From the NCBI GenBank assembly GCA_002483145.1, contig DLHJ01000017.1, positions 1 to 44,729 of the forward strand: DNA of 44,729 nucleotides. Reading direction: 5' to 3'. A program made the translations under genes and the position numbers. Numbering within the stretch: position 1 is the stretch's first letter; every line of letters begins with the position of its first letter. The notes under the pieces are model-generated. The model saw nothing but the letters and a program-made list of their open reading frames with translations, ran no database searches and was not told where the DNA came from. The stretch is from Cellvibrio sp. UBA7671. GTDB taxonomy: Bacteria; Pseudomonadota; Gammaproteobacteria; Pseudomonadales; Cellvibrionaceae. Shown here piece by piece: positions 7,725 through 16,293 of the stretch.

Positions 7725-9668
7725 TTAGGCCAATATAGCCTCAAGCTGGGCGAGCGACACTGGCTTTAATAAGCTGGCCGTAACACCGACATCTGCAGCC
7801 CGTTGAGGATTAACAGCTTCTCCGCTAGCAATAATAATACGCAGTTGAGGGTTTAACTTATGAATTTGTGCAGCACAGTCATAACCATTCATATCAGGCA
7901 AATTCAAATCGATCAGCACTGTATCCGGTTTGTGTTGCTCAATTGCTGCCAAGGCGGCAGTGGCATACTGGGTACTAAATACTTGCCAGCCTATAAGGGT
8001 TAATAACCCCTCCATTGCTGCCAAAGCATCTGCATCATCTTCCACGACTAAAATGGATTTTTGCTGTGGTGGTATTACCGGTTCGTTCTTGGAGGGCCCA
8101 CTCTTCGCAGGAGACAGAAATCGCGATAAACAATTATAAAGCCGGGTTTGATCAAGTGGTTTACTTAAATACGCTGTAAACCCCGATTCAAAACATCGAT
8201 CCATATCACCTTTCATATGTGCTGCGGTTAGTGCCACCAGCGGCCGCGTAAAACCCTGATAGCGCAACTGCTGCGCAGCCTGATGCCCATCCATCACCGG
8301 CATATGGATATCCATCAATATCAAATCAAACGTTTTATCGGCAAGGTGATCGGAATTAACGATGCGGATAACATCCGCGCCATCGGTGGCGTAAACCACT
8401 TCCGCGCCGGTAAGTTGAACAAATTGCCCCACCAGAGTACGAATATCGCGCAAATCATCCGCTACTAATACGCGGCCAGTAAAATGTGGTATCTGTACAT
8501 GAAGCTCTTCCGGCTTATCAAAATTTAATGCAAGAATTTCGGTTTCTACACATTCAAGATGATCCAGCTCCAAGGTAAAACTGAACTCGCTCCCTACACC
8601 AACTTCACTGCGGACCTCTATATTCCCCCCCAAGCGTTCCACTAACTGTTTACTAATCGTCAACCCTAGCCCGGTGCCCGCACGAGGATGAACTTGTGCA
8701 TTTTTTGATTGCACGAAAGGTTCAAAAATAACTTTAAGAGTCTCTGCACAAATACCGATTCCGGAATCTTTGACACAAAAACAGATTTTATTATTTCCAT
8801 TCTCCTCAAGCCAATCAATCTTTAATAGGACTTCCCCTTCACGGGTGAATTTAATCGCATTGCCCATCAAATTTAACAAAATTTGTCGCAAACGCATTTG
8901 ATCGCTGTAGATAACAATGGGTAATGGGTGCGGCGCTTCAATGCGCAACTGCAAATTTTTGTCAGCTGCAGCACCTTGCATTAAAAAATAGATATCAGTG
9001 AGAAAAGCTGAAAGCGAAATCGGTTGCTTCTCCAACTCCAATTTACCCGCCTCAATTTTGGACAAATCCAAAATATCATTGAGCAATCCAAGTAAGTGTT
9101 TGCCATTGCGATGCACGATACGCAAATGCGCAGAGCTTTCTGAATCATTGCTTTTATTCAGTAATAATTCGGTAAATCCTAAAATGGCAGAGAGTGGTGT
9201 GCGCAATTCATGGCTGAGATGGGCAAGGAATTCACTTTTTGAACGATTCTCAGCTTCTGCCTTTAACCGCTCTACTCGCTCGCGCTCAACTTCACGGCGC
9301 GCCAATGCATAGCGAATTGCGCGCGCCAGTTGTTCGGCACTGAGTTTGGATTTTACTAAATAATCAACAGCACCTGCCTGTAACGCCTGACGATCCACCT
9401 CAACCTGATGCATGCCCGTAAGCAAGATAACCGGGCCAGAAAAACCTACTTCATTGGAAAACTTTAACAATTCAATGCCATCACGTGCACCGAGTTTATA
9501 ATCCATCAAACACAGGTCGTGTCTATCTTCTGCTAATAATCGCTGGCCCGCCTCATAGGTCGAGGCCCAATCCAGGATGCAGGTATGACTAATATCTTCG
9601 AGTAAATCCTTAACGAGTATGAAGTCGTCTTCGTCATCATCGATAATTAGTAGCTTTACATGATGCAT
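7725..9668 (-). CDS. Hybrid histidine kinase (REC-HisKA-HATPase-REC-REC)
   Basis: The 647-residue protein starts with a receiver domain (IIDDDEDD, phospho-Asp about residue 56 in LMDYKLG). A short coiled linker leads to the H-box FLAHLSHELRTPL (His about 153), an N-box (NLMGNAIKF), DSGIGI and GTGLGLTISKQL of the ATPase domain. Two further receivers follow: VADDLRDI with LMDIHMPVMDG, and VVEDDADA with LIDLNLPDMNG. No membrane segment is present, so it is a cytoplasmic relay kinase driven by another kinase through its N-terminal receiver. It is the last gene of the five-gene signalling operon and starts 24 nt after the response regulator gene ends. Confidence 0.92.
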   Translation of the reverse strand: MHHVKLLIIDDDEDDFILVKDLLEDISHTCILDWASTYEAGQRLLAEDRHDLCLMDYKLGARDGIELLKFSNEVGFSGPVILLTGMHQVEVDRQALQAGAVDYLVKSKLSAEQLARAIRYALARREVERERVERLKAEAENRSKSEFLAHLSHELRTPLSAILGFTELLLNKSNDSESSAHLRIVHRNGKHLLGLLNDILDLSKIEAGKLELEKQPISLSAFLTDIYFLMQGAAADKNLQLRIEAPHPLPIVIYSDQMRLRQILLNLMGNAIKFTREGEVLLKIDWLEENGNNKICFCVKDSGIGICAETLKVIFEPFVQSKNAQVHPRAGTGLGLTISKQLVERLGGNIEVRSEVGVGSEFSFTLELDHLECVETEILALNFDKPEELHVQIPHFTGRVLVADDLRDIRTLVGQFVQLTGAEVVYATDGADVIRIVNSDHLADKTFDLILMDIHMPVMDGHQAAQQLRYQGFTRPLVALTAAHMKGDMDRCFESGFTAYLSKPLDQTRLYNCLSRFLSPAKSGPSKNEPVIPPQQKSILVVEDDADALAAMEGLLTLIGWQVFSTQYATAALAAIEQHKPDTVLIDLNLPDMNGYDCAAQIHKLNPQLRIIIASGEAVNPQRAADVGVTASLLKPVSLAQLEAILA

Positions 9669-9692
9669 GTTAGCTTTTTGCCTCCTTGATAA

Positions 9693-10136
9693 TTACGGCA
9701 GCTCCACAAACTCTACCCAATATTTTCCCAAAGTGCGCATCAATTCAACCAATGCATCAAATGTAACGGGTTTGGTGATATAGGATGCAGCACCAAGATC
9801 GTAACCTTTCACCATATCCTCCTCCGCTTTTGATGTTGTTAAAATCACAACCGGGATACGACGCAGTCTAGGATCAGCTTTAATTTCTGCCAGCGCTTCA
9901 CGGCCATCCATTTTTGGCATATTTAAATCCAATAAGATCAAACCTGGCATTGGGTATAATGCGCGATCACTAAAATCATTATCACCACGCAAATAGCTTA
10001 ACAATTGCACCCCATCCTCAACAAAATGCAATTCATTGAGAACACGGCTTTCATGCATAGCTTCTTGTGCTAACAAACGATCATCAGCATCATCATCTGC
10101 CATTAAAATGATCAAGGTTTTTTTGGGAACATTCAT
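9693..10136 (-). CDS. Single-domain response regulator (Rcp1-like)
   Basis: A 147-residue stand-alone receiver with the acidic pocket ADDDADD, phospho-Asp about residue 70 in LILLDLNMPKMDG, the conserved Thr in ILTTSK and Lys in YITKP. It has the slightly longer form typical of Rcp1-like regulators that pair with bacteriophytochrome-type kinases and CHASE3 kinases. No output domain is present, so it acts by protein contact or as a phosphate shuttle. It sits between two kinase genes, 40 nt after the CHASE3 kinase and 24 nt before the hybrid kinase, and could pass phosphate between them. Confidence 0.92.
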   Translation of the reverse strand: MNVPKKTLIILMADDDADDRLLAQEAMHESRVLNELHFVEDGVQLLSYLRGDNDFSDRALYPMPGLILLDLNMPKMDGREALAEIKADPRLRRIPVVILTTSKAEEDMVKGYDLGAASYITKPVTFDALVELMRTLGKYWVEFVELP

Positions 10137-10176
10137 AGGTACATCCTTAGTTTGCTAAAATAGCGACATCTCACTG

Positions 10177-11706
10177 CTATGGAGCATCCGCAAGCAAATC
10201 GATTAAAGGCTCTATCACCATTTGTGTCATAGGTAGAAAGATTGTAAATATGGCACCTTCACCGGGTTCACTCTGCGCTGTAATTGTACCGCCGTGGCGT
10301 TCAATAATTTTTCGACATAAAGCCAAACCTATACCAGTACCGGAATACTCATCGCGTCCGTGTAAACGCTGGAATAGGCTAAATACCCGCTCAGCATATT
10401 GAGCCTCAAATCCGATACCTTGATCGGCGAAGCGTAAACAGCACCAGTGACGTTTATCATCCGCTATAGGTGATGCGAGGTTACTTTCGCAAGTGATGGC
10501 AATAATAGGGCGCGCATCAGGCGAATGAAATTTCAAGCTATTGGCGACCAGATTCATAAATACTTGTGCCATTTGCGAAGCATCGGCATCAATTGTTGGC
10601 ATAGGATCTATATGTAATTGGGCATTGGTTTCTTCAATCGCATAATCAAGATCATCCATCACCCTATGCATGATTTCATTTAAATCGACCCTAACAAATG
10701 GCCGCTGTTTTGTGGTCACGCGCGAAAAACTCAATAGATCATCAATTAACGCTGACATACGTTCCGACGCCGCCTGCATGCGCACAACATAATTAGAACC
10801 CGTTTCACCTAACTGACCAGAAAATTTTTGTTGCAATCGATCACCAAAAGCACGGATTTTACGCAAGGGCTCTTGTAAGTCATGGGAGGCAACGAAGGCA
10901 AACTCTTCCAACTCCCGGTTACTGCGCTGCAATTCCTCGGAGTATTGCAATAACGCTTGGGTGCGCACACCGACCTTTTCTTCCAATTCGGCATTAGCGA
11001 GCGCGAGGGCTGAATTCAACTCCGCTACTTTATTGGAATTACGGTACAAGGTATAAAAAACGCCTAACGATAGAATCAAACCAATACCATTCGCCAGCAA
11101 CAACGCCATGAGAATAAATTGCTTATTCTCTGCTGCGACCACTTTGTTTTTTTCCAGCAACGTAAACTCTTCATTTTCCATTTCACCCAGTAGCTGTGAA
11201 ATAGCACGCATCAATTCAATACCCTCGTCGGTTTTAACCTGACGTATTGCCGCTCGAATTTCATCCCTATTGGTCAATGCCACAATCCGTTGCATTTCAT
11301 CAATTTTTTTTCTCACATAATTGTGAAGAAGTTCAAAACGATTTTTTTGTTGCGGTAGTTGTGTTGTCGATTCGCCCAACCGATTTAATAAATCATCGAC
11401 CACAACCAATGTTTGGTGATAAGGCTGAAGATAATCGGCATCTTCAGTTAGCAGGTAACCTCTTTGACTGGATTCTGCCGCCGCAAGTTCCGTGTTTAGA
11501 TCTTTAATCAAATTAATTGTATGCAAGGTATTATTAATACTGATGTTATTTTCAGTAATCACATCAATAGAGCGATAGGCAAGTACAGCACTAACAGCAA
11601 AAAAAGTAATGGCAGCGGAAAGAGCCATCACCCACACAGAGCTAGGCAGCTTATTGATAATATATTTATTGAATGGATTGTTACCGATTAATGAGTCGCT
11701 ACTCAC
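10177..11706 (-). CDS. Membrane histidine kinase with CHASE3 sensor domain
   Basis: The 509-residue protein has a transmembrane helix (about 24-45), a periplasmic CHASE3-type domain (ESSQRGYLLTEDADYLQPY at about 78-96), a second helix (about 197-221), a coiled coil, the H-box FVASHDLQEPLRKI (His about 275) and an ATPase domain with NLVANSLKFH, FADQGIGF and GTGIGLALCRKI. The H-box variant is typical of kinases that work with Rcp1-like receivers. The GTG start overlaps the TGA stop of the upstream HisKA-only gene in a GTGA arrangement, indicating translational coupling. It is probably the sensory input of the operon; the ligand is unknown. Confidence 0.93.
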   Translation of the reverse strand: MSSDSLIGNNPFNKYIINKLPSSVWVMALSAAITFFAVSAVLAYRSIDVITENNISINNTLHTINLIKDLNTELAAAESSQRGYLLTEDADYLQPYHQTLVVVDDLLNRLGESTTQLPQQKNRFELLHNYVRKKIDEMQRIVALTNRDEIRAAIRQVKTDEGIELMRAISQLLGEMENEEFTLLEKNKVVAAENKQFILMALLLANGIGLILSLGVFYTLYRNSNKVAELNSALALANAELEEKVGVRTQALLQYSEELQRSNRELEEFAFVASHDLQEPLRKIRAFGDRLQQKFSGQLGETGSNYVVRMQAASERMSALIDDLLSFSRVTTKQRPFVRVDLNEIMHRVMDDLDYAIEETNAQLHIDPMPTIDADASQMAQVFMNLVANSLKFHSPDARPIIAITCESNLASPIADDKRHWCCLRFADQGIGFEAQYAERVFSLFQRLHGRDEYSGTGIGLALCRKIIERHGGTITAQSEPGEGAIFTIFLPMTQMVIEPLIDLLADAP

Positions 11707-11945
11707 GTCTCCCCGCCCTCGCTACTACTATCGAGCGCACGAGTGAACCGGGTATTGTGCAGTGTTTCGAGCACCTGGCTACACTGCTGGCACTCCGTCA
11801 AAATAGTCTCAAATATACTGATTGCTTTACGTATATCCCCTGTGCGCTCCAGGGTCAACTTACCCAGCTCTGCGTTAATTGAAATGGTATTGAGAGGATT
11901 GCGCAAGTCATGCACAAATCGATTTTTTTCGCCGTCCATATTCAA
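11703..11945 (-). CDS. HisKA-only phospho-acceptor protein without kinase domain
   Basis: An 80-residue protein contains an H-box VHDLRNPLNTIS (His at residue 12) followed by a second predicted helix with a CQQC pair (Cys 52 and 55). This is the layout of the two-helix dimerisation and phosphotransfer domain of histidine kinases. No ATPase domain follows: the gene stops and the next kinase gene begins. It starts 3 nt after the sigma-54 regulator gene ends and overlaps the CHASE3 kinase gene by the GTGA junction. I infer a stand-alone phosphotransfer or adaptor protein serving the adjacent regulator. A decayed kinase is less likely given the tight coupling. Confidence 0.75.
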   Translation of the reverse strand: MNMDGEKNRFVHDLRNPLNTISINAELGKLTLERTGDIRKAISIFETILTECQQCSQVLETLHNTRFTRALDSSSEGGET

Positions 11946-11948
11946 CTC

Positions 11949-13274
11949 CTATAACTCAACATTGCCATAACTGTTCAATCGGTTATAGAGTGTCTTTAAA
12001 CTGATACCAAGAATATCGGCAGCCTGCTTTTTATCGCCATCAAAATGCTCCAGAGTAGACTCTATAAGCTCACGCTCAACCTCTTCAACTGTTTTCCCAA
12101 CACGAATACCCGCCTGAGACTGATGAGCAACTTTAGAAAAAGGTGATGTAAGATTTTCAGGCAACACCAATACCTTTTGTTGTTGATCAGCCATAATGTA
12201 AGCGCGATGAATAGCATGACGCAGTTCGCGTACATTGCCTGGCCAGTCATAATCAATCAATCGTTTCATTGATTCGTCATTAATACCTATGGCGCCATTA
12301 TATTCCTGATTAAATCCAGCCAAAAAATGCTGGACTAATAATGGGATATCTTCTTTGCGTGCACGCAACGGTGGAATGTGAATGGGAAAAACCGCCAAAC
12401 GAAAATATAAATCCTCTCGCAAGCACCCCTGCACGGCCATATCTTGTTCGGTACGATTAGTTGCGGAAACAACCCTTCCCTCAATATCAACACTCGTTGT
12501 GGCGCCCAAGCGGGTCACTTTCTGGGTTTCCAATACGCGCAATAAATTAGGTTGAAGATCAATTGGCATCTCCGTAATTTCATCTAGAAATAAAGTTCCC
12601 TTATTTGCCTGTTCAAATACGCCAATTTTTCGATGGGTTGCACCGGTAAAAGCTCCCTTCTCATGACCAAATAATTCGCTATTGATCAACTCACGTGAAA
12701 AAGCGCCGCAGTTGGCCGCAACATAATCCCCCTCTACCTGACTGGCATAATGAATCGCTGCAGCCACCATTTCCTTTCCTACACCGCTCTCACCCAACAA
12801 CATAACATTGGCTTTGGTTGCCGCCACTCGTTCAATCATTTCATATAGATGGCGCATGGGTGCAGATTCACCAACCAAATAACCAAAATGTAATTTGATA
12901 GAGGACTCTGATTTGGCAAATGCCAGCTTTTTTTCTTCAAAAAGTGATTCCAATTGTTGCAAATCTATGGGCTTGATGAGGTAGCCTATATTTGACCCAT
13001 ATAAATTTTTTACAATCGATTTAACAGAGGGGTGACCAGTAATAAGTGTAATTTTTGTGGTATTCGGGGTTGGCAAGGCTTCCAGCAAATGCAAGCCGCT
13101 GCCATCGGGCAGGATTAAATCCAAAATCATATGGGTGTAGACATTTTTGCTGATCAACTCCCGAGCCTGTGCAACAGAATCTGCAGCAGTCACGCTATGC
13201 CCCAATAACCCCAGCAGTTGCACAGTTGCGTCCAGAAAACGTTTATCGTCGTCAACCAGTAAGACATCAGCCAC
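11949..13274 (-). CDS. Sigma-54-dependent response regulator (NtrC family)
   Basis: Domains in order are: a receiver with LLVDDDKRF and phospho-Asp in MILDLILPDGSG (about residue 52), an AAA+ domain with Walker A LGESGVGKE, the sigma-54 contact loop GAFTGA, Walker B GTLFLDEI and the sensor R-finger region, then a Fis-type HTH (QAADILGISLKTLYNRL). It should activate RNA polymerase-sigma-54 from upstream sites. I chose the GTG at 13274 because AGGAG lies 7 nt before it; an ATG five codons upstream (13289) has no such signal. It is the first gene of the signalling operon. Four sigma-54-like promoters lie within 6 kb on either side. Confidence 0.94.
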   Translation of the reverse strand: MADVLLVDDDKRFLDATVQLLGLLGHSVTAADSVAQARELISKNVYTHMILDLILPDGSGLHLLEALPTPNTTKITLITGHPSVKSIVKNLYGSNIGYLIKPIDLQQLESLFEEKKLAFAKSESSIKLHFGYLVGESAPMRHLYEMIERVAATKANVMLLGESGVGKEMVAAAIHYASQVEGDYVAANCGAFSRELINSELFGHEKGAFTGATHRKIGVFEQANKGTLFLDEITEMPIDLQPNLLRVLETQKVTRLGATTSVDIEGRVVSATNRTEQDMAVQGCLREDLYFRLAVFPIHIPPLRARKEDIPLLVQHFLAGFNQEYNGAIGINDESMKRLIDYDWPGNVRELRHAIHRAYIMADQQQKVLVLPENLTSPFSKVAHQSQAGIRVGKTVEEVERELIESTLEHFDGDKKQAADILGISLKTLYNRLNSYGNVEL

Positions 13275-13371
13275 AATCAAACTCCTCATGTTAGCTAGCT
13301 AGCATCGAGGCGTATTCTAGCACCAGTCAGAGAGAAGAAAGCAGCAGCTATAACGAACTTAGCGATACAAT

Positions 13372-13632
13372 TCACTTTTTTGTGCCAATCGAGCGCGGCG
13401 ACCAAAATCTCAAACCAGACGAAGCAACACGGTACAGCTGATGCGACATGAGGAATTTAGTTCCCAATACGAGCTGGGTCACGGCACCAGCAATAAAAGG
13501 AGCTATTGCAAACGTAATCAAAAATGAACTGAATTTAGACGTATTAATTCTTGCACACCAACATTGCTTCAGCACTGTATTTTGCAACAATAACTGATCA
13601 TTCTTTCGTTTTATCTCTGCTATTAAATCCAT
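13372..13632 (-). CDS. Small membrane protein, YqjK-like
   Basis: From the ATG at 13632 the product is 86 residues: an N-terminal charged helix (DLIAEIKRKNDQLLLQN), one hydrophobic segment (FSSFLITFAIAPFIAGAVTQLVLG) and a basic C-terminus. Size, layout and position after YqjD- and YqjE-like genes match yqjK of the E. coli yqjDEK operon, although sequence similarity is low by eye. Its start lies inside the preceding gene (overlap of about 35 nt), so the two are probably translationally coupled. An upstream start at 13659 is possible. Confidence 0.6.
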   Translation of the reverse strand: MDLIAEIKRKNDQLLLQNTVLKQCWCARINTSKFSSFLITFAIAPFIAGAVTQLVLGTKFLMSHQLYRVASSGLRFWSPRSIGTKK

Positions 13633-14116
13633 CTTGCATACTCCGTACAAAATTATCAATTTGTAGGCGCGTACAGGGCAAGGTCATACGTGTACGATAT
13701 TTTACAAACAACCAACGACAGACTAATAACAATAATACCTGCTGCAGAAAAAACGTCAGCATGCCCAAACCGACCTGCCCGCTTGCTGCAAATACCGACC
13801 ACGCCATAAGTACAGAAAAAGCGCACCAGGTTAATAACATAACGGGCATCATTAACAGCCATAACATGATCAACTTAGGGAAAGTACGAATAGCAAGTAA
13901 AGCCTCTATCCTCGCTAAATCCACGACACCCCCGATAAAGCCTACCAATTGCTCTCCCAGCTGCAAGGTTTGCTCTACATCGGCTGCCCAACTGGCAGAA
14001 GAGTGTGGCGACGCATTATTTTCCGTCGTACTTTCCCCTAAAAGTTTATCACCTAGAAAACTCCCCCGAGGATTTTTAACATCAGGGGAATTTTTTTTAT
14101 GATCATGACTATTCAT
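13598..14116 (-). CDS. Inner-membrane holin-like protein, YqjE family-like
   Basis: From the ATG at 14116 the protein has about 172 residues: a hydrophilic N-terminal third (MNSHDHKKNSPDVKNPRG), an amphipathic stretch (EQTLQLGEQLVGFIGGVVDLARIEALLAI) and two strong membrane helices in LIMLWLLMMPVMLLTWCAFSVLMAWSVF and the following LGMLTFFLQQVLLLLVCRWLF. This matches the phage-holin-superfamily III / YqjE type. The longer frame start at 14164 would overlap the upstream gene, so the internal ATG, 11 nt after the YqjD-like stop, is preferred. It is the middle gene of a yqjDEK-like set that in E. coli is linked to stationary phase and stress. Confidence 0.7.
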   Translation of the reverse strand: MNSHDHKKNSPDVKNPRGSFLGDKLLGESTTENNASPHSSASWAADVEQTLQLGEQLVGFIGGVVDLARIEALLAIRTFPKLIMLWLLMMPVMLLTWCAFSVLMAWSVFAASGQVGLGMLTFFLQQVLLLLVCRWLFVKYRTRMTLPCTRLQIDNFVRSMQDGFNSRDKTKE

Positions 14117-14127
14117 GAACTGGCAAC

Positions 14128-14421
14128 TCAGTGGCGACGTTGCAATAAATAAGATACTAACCAACCCGCCGCAAAAGCGACGCCCACTGTCACCAGGGGT
14201 TTAGCCCTAACAACTTCTTCAGCCTTTTCTTCCAACTCCAAGGCGCGTGCCTTACCTTCCTGAAGGTGAATTTTTGCGTTAGCAGCAGTCGCACTGCCAA
14301 TAGAACCAACAGCATCATAAATACTGGATGTTGCTTCTTTAAATTGAGCAATAGCCTCTGACATAGAAATATCGTCCAATTTACCATTCTCATTACTTTT
14401 TACTGAAGCTTGAGTAGCCAT
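14128..14421 (-). CDS. DUF883 (ElaB/YqjD/YgaM family) membrane-anchored protein
   Basis: A 97-residue protein with a long charged helix (AKIHLQEGKARALELEEKAEEVVRAKPLVTVGVAFAAGWLVSYLLQRRH) ending in a C-terminal membrane anchor with the xKPxxxVGVAFAAGWLVSYLL signature of the DUF883 family. E. coli members anchor ribosomes to the membrane in stationary phase. It is the first gene of a yqjDEK-like set. The 90 nt upstream contain no clear sigma-54 element, so it may be co-transcribed with the DUF1328 gene. The start is followed by a plausible helix and preceded by GAGAGG. Confidence 0.88.
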   Translation of the reverse strand: MATQASVKSNENGKLDDISMSEAIAQFKEATSSIYDAVGSIGSATAANAKIHLQEGKARALELEEKAEEVVRAKPLVTVGVAFAAGWLVSYLLQRRH

Positions 14422-14510
14422 GGTTATTACCTCTCAGTTTGTTTAATTAAACACATTAAGAACTGTGTAAGTTACTCACACTTGCGATAACAGCGTAGTG
14501 ATATTGTCAC

Positions 14511-14672
14511 TTAAAGACGGCGACGACCAAAAATCAGCGACAAAACAAAAAGCACTAAAAACACAAAAAATAAAATTTGTGCTATCCCTGATGCCGCACC
14601 GGCAATGCCACCAAAACCGAGAAGACCGGCAATAATGGCAACGATAAAAAATATCAACGAATAATAAAGCAT
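14511..14672 (-). CDS. DUF1328 (YtjA-like) small membrane protein
   Basis: A 53-residue protein consists of two hydrophobic helices ([20 protein letters not shown] and [20 protein letters not shown]), which is the DUF1328 signature. The ATG at 14672 follows AGGAG at good spacing; the start seven codons upstream lacks one. DUF1328 peptides are commonly found beside BON, DUF883 and CsbD stress genes. A sigma-54-like element lies about 25-40 nt upstream of the expected leader, so this gene, possibly with the yqjDEK-like genes, belongs to the proposed regulon. Confidence 0.88.
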   Translation of the reverse strand: MLYYSLIFFIVAIIAGLLGFGGIAGAASGIAQILFFVFLVLFVLSLIFGRRRL

Positions 14673-14706
14673 GGGATTCTCCTTTTTAAGCATTCATATT
14701 GTTACC

Positions 14707-14724
14707 TTCAATGAACGTGCCAAG
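14707..14724 (-). promoter_or_regulatory. Sigma-54-like promoter of the DUF1328 gene
   Basis: The minus strand reads CTTGGCACG-TTCA-TTGAA. The -24 element is a full consensus match and the spacing is right, but the -12 element has GA where GC is almost invariant. The expected start near 14697 gives a 25-nt leader with AGGAG. The element may be weak or may require a strong activator. Confidence 0.45.
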
Positions 14725-14895
14725 TTATTTCCTTTTTACAGAAAGTACATATTGTTCTTTGAAATAAGCAATTAAGATAAAAAAGAGATAAAACCAATGG
14801 ATTCATGCACTTATAACATGATCGACAATACGGATGGTGGTGTGCAGATGGTAATTATGCTTAAAAACTATTAAACAAAAAAATATTGAAATATA

Positions 14896-14918
14896 AATAT
14901 TGCAAAGGTTACAAAAGG
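14896..14918. promoter_or_regulatory. Putative enhancer dyad, copy 2
   Basis: AATATTGCA-AAGGT-TACAAAAGG matches the perfect dyad at 7643 in 7 of 9 positions in each arm, with the same 5-nt spacer. It is centred about 210 nt upstream of the expected DUF1328 transcript start, within the usual range for enhancer-binding proteins. The region is AT-rich, so a chance match is possible. Confidence 0.3.
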
Positions 14919-14949
14919 TAGAAAACCTTACACAACAATCATCGTGTTA

Positions 14950-16041
14950 CTACCTCTTTTCACAGCTATTATCGCCATCCAGCACATTGATCCAGCAGCC
15001 AATTAAATCAAGGTGCGAAGATAAAATTTTAAAACAAACCAATAAGGGAATTGCAATTAGCAGCCCGATTACGCCCCATACCCAACCCCAGACAAACATC
15101 CACAACACTACCAATAAGGGATTCATATTGAAACGTTGCCCCAATACTGTCGGCGTAACGAGTTGTGACTCAATAAAATTTAACAGCAAAAAGCTGCCGG
15201 GCACCATGAGTGCCAAGCCCCAAGTTTCATATTCAATGAAGCCCACGCCAGTCAAGATGATTGATAAAACCAAGGGGCCTATATAAGGTGCAAAATTCAA
15301 GATGGCCGCTAAAGCCCCCCAGAGAAATGGATCGTCTACACCCAACAGTGCCATTACACAGGCCGTCGCCAGACCTAAACCAATATTAATAATGGAAATC
15401 AACAGTGCATAACGTGAAATATCATCACGTACAGTTTGAAAAATAATAACCGCTTTCTTTTTCTCAGCAAAAGACGATTGGGCACGCACCAAATTTCGCA
15501 TTAAATTATCGCCATATACAAGAAAAAAATAGGTGATTACAAACACCGCGACAATTTCTATTAAAAACATTGCCGTTGTTCCCGCAACCACAGAAAATGC
15601 AGAAAAGAAAATAGTTTCCAGTGCATTACCAACCGCGCCACTGTGCCCTTCTGCATCGGGCAATATTTGTGCCCTGAACAGATTAAACCTATCTGACAAT
15701 CCATTCATTTGCGCTACAAGTTTGTCACCCAAGGCTGGCAAACTATCCAGCCATTGGCCCGCCGGCCCAACAAGAATCACAAAGGTAGCCCCCAATCCCA
15801 CAATTAGAAGAAGCACGACTAATGCTGCTGCAAGGGCATGCGGCACTCTAAAACCAGCAACAAAACGAACTAGCGGGCTGGAAAACAATGCTATAAAACC
15901 TGCTACGAATATAGGAAGCATCAATGTGCGACAAAAATACAAGGTATAAAGCACCGCAATCACAACTAATATATTCAGCGCCAAAGAAATAACGCCGTCT
16001 TTTCTACTAGTTGGCTCACGGATGATGAAAGTGCTATTCAT
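14950..16041 (-). CDS. AI-2E family transporter (PerM-like permease)
   Basis: A 363-residue polytopic membrane protein with about eight helices. It shows the family's conserved C-terminal block (LWGALAAILNFAPYIGPLV, then FLLLNFIESQLVTPTVLGQRFNMNPLLVVLWMFVWGWVWGVIGLLIAIPLLVC). The family includes TqsA and PerM. The actual substrate is unknown, and quorum-signal transport cannot be assumed. An AGGAAGG ribosome-binding site precedes the ATG. A sigma-54-like element lies about 40-55 nt upstream of the ATG, in the region shared with the divergent BON gene. Confidence 0.92.
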   Translation of the reverse strand: MNSTFIIREPTSRKDGVISLALNILVVIAVLYTLYFCRTLMLPIFVAGFIALFSSPLVRFVAGFRVPHALAAALVVLLLIVGLGATFVILVGPAGQWLDSLPALGDKLVAQMNGLSDRFNLFRAQILPDAEGHSGAVGNALETIFFSAFSVVAGTTAMFLIEIVAVFVITYFFLVYGDNLMRNLVRAQSSFAEKKKAVIIFQTVRDDISRYALLISIINIGLGLATACVMALLGVDDPFLWGALAAILNFAPYIGPLVLSIILTGVGFIEYETWGLALMVPGSFLLLNFIESQLVTPTVLGQRFNMNPLLVVLWMFVWGWVWGVIGLLIAIPLLVCFKILSSHLDLIGCWINVLDGDNSCEKR

Positions 16042-16080
16042 ATGGCCTTCCTAAATTTGCTGCAGTGGCCAAAGGCTCTT

Positions 16081-16096
16081 GCTATTTTCATACCAC
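16081..16096 (-). promoter_or_regulatory. Sigma-54-like promoter of the PerM-like gene
   Basis: The minus strand reads GTGGTATGAAAATAGC followed by A. The invariant GG (16094-16093) and GC (16082-16081) are 10 nt apart, but the -24 element has TAT instead of CAC. The expected start near 16069 gives a leader of about 28 nt. Confidence 0.35.
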
Positions 16097-16156
16097 CTGT
16101 AACAGACCTTTAAAATCACAACCGAAAGAGCATTTAAAATGCACATAAAATTTACA

Positions 16157-16179
16157 AATTTTGTAGATTTTTCAAATTT
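16157..16179. promoter_or_regulatory. Putative enhancer dyad, copy 3
   Basis: AATTTTGTA-GATTT-TTCAAATTT has a left arm identical to the dyad at 7643 and a right arm matching it in 7 of 9 positions, with the same spacer length. It is centred about 100 nt from the PerM-like promoter start and about 135 nt from the BON promoter start, suiting both. Confidence 0.4.
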
Positions 16180-16275
16180 ATTTAGAATTTTTATTTTAAT
16201 TTTAAAATTAATATACATAATTTGTTTTTACTTCACACACAAGAAAGCCGGGGGCTTCAGGGTGTTTTTAGGAAA

Positions 16276-16293
16276 TTGGCATAAAATCAGCAT
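16276..16293 (+). promoter_or_regulatory. Sigma-54-like promoter of the BON gene
   Basis: TTGGCATAAAATCAGCAT has the invariant GG (16278-16279) and GC (16290-16291) 10 nt apart, with TTGGCA matching the -24 consensus. The expected start near 16303 leaves a leader of about 90 nt. Confidence 0.5.

Noticed and set aside
16181-16212. Perfect 16-bp AT-only palindrome in the PerM/BON intergenic region
   Set aside because: In almost pure A+T sequence such palindromes arise easily by chance.
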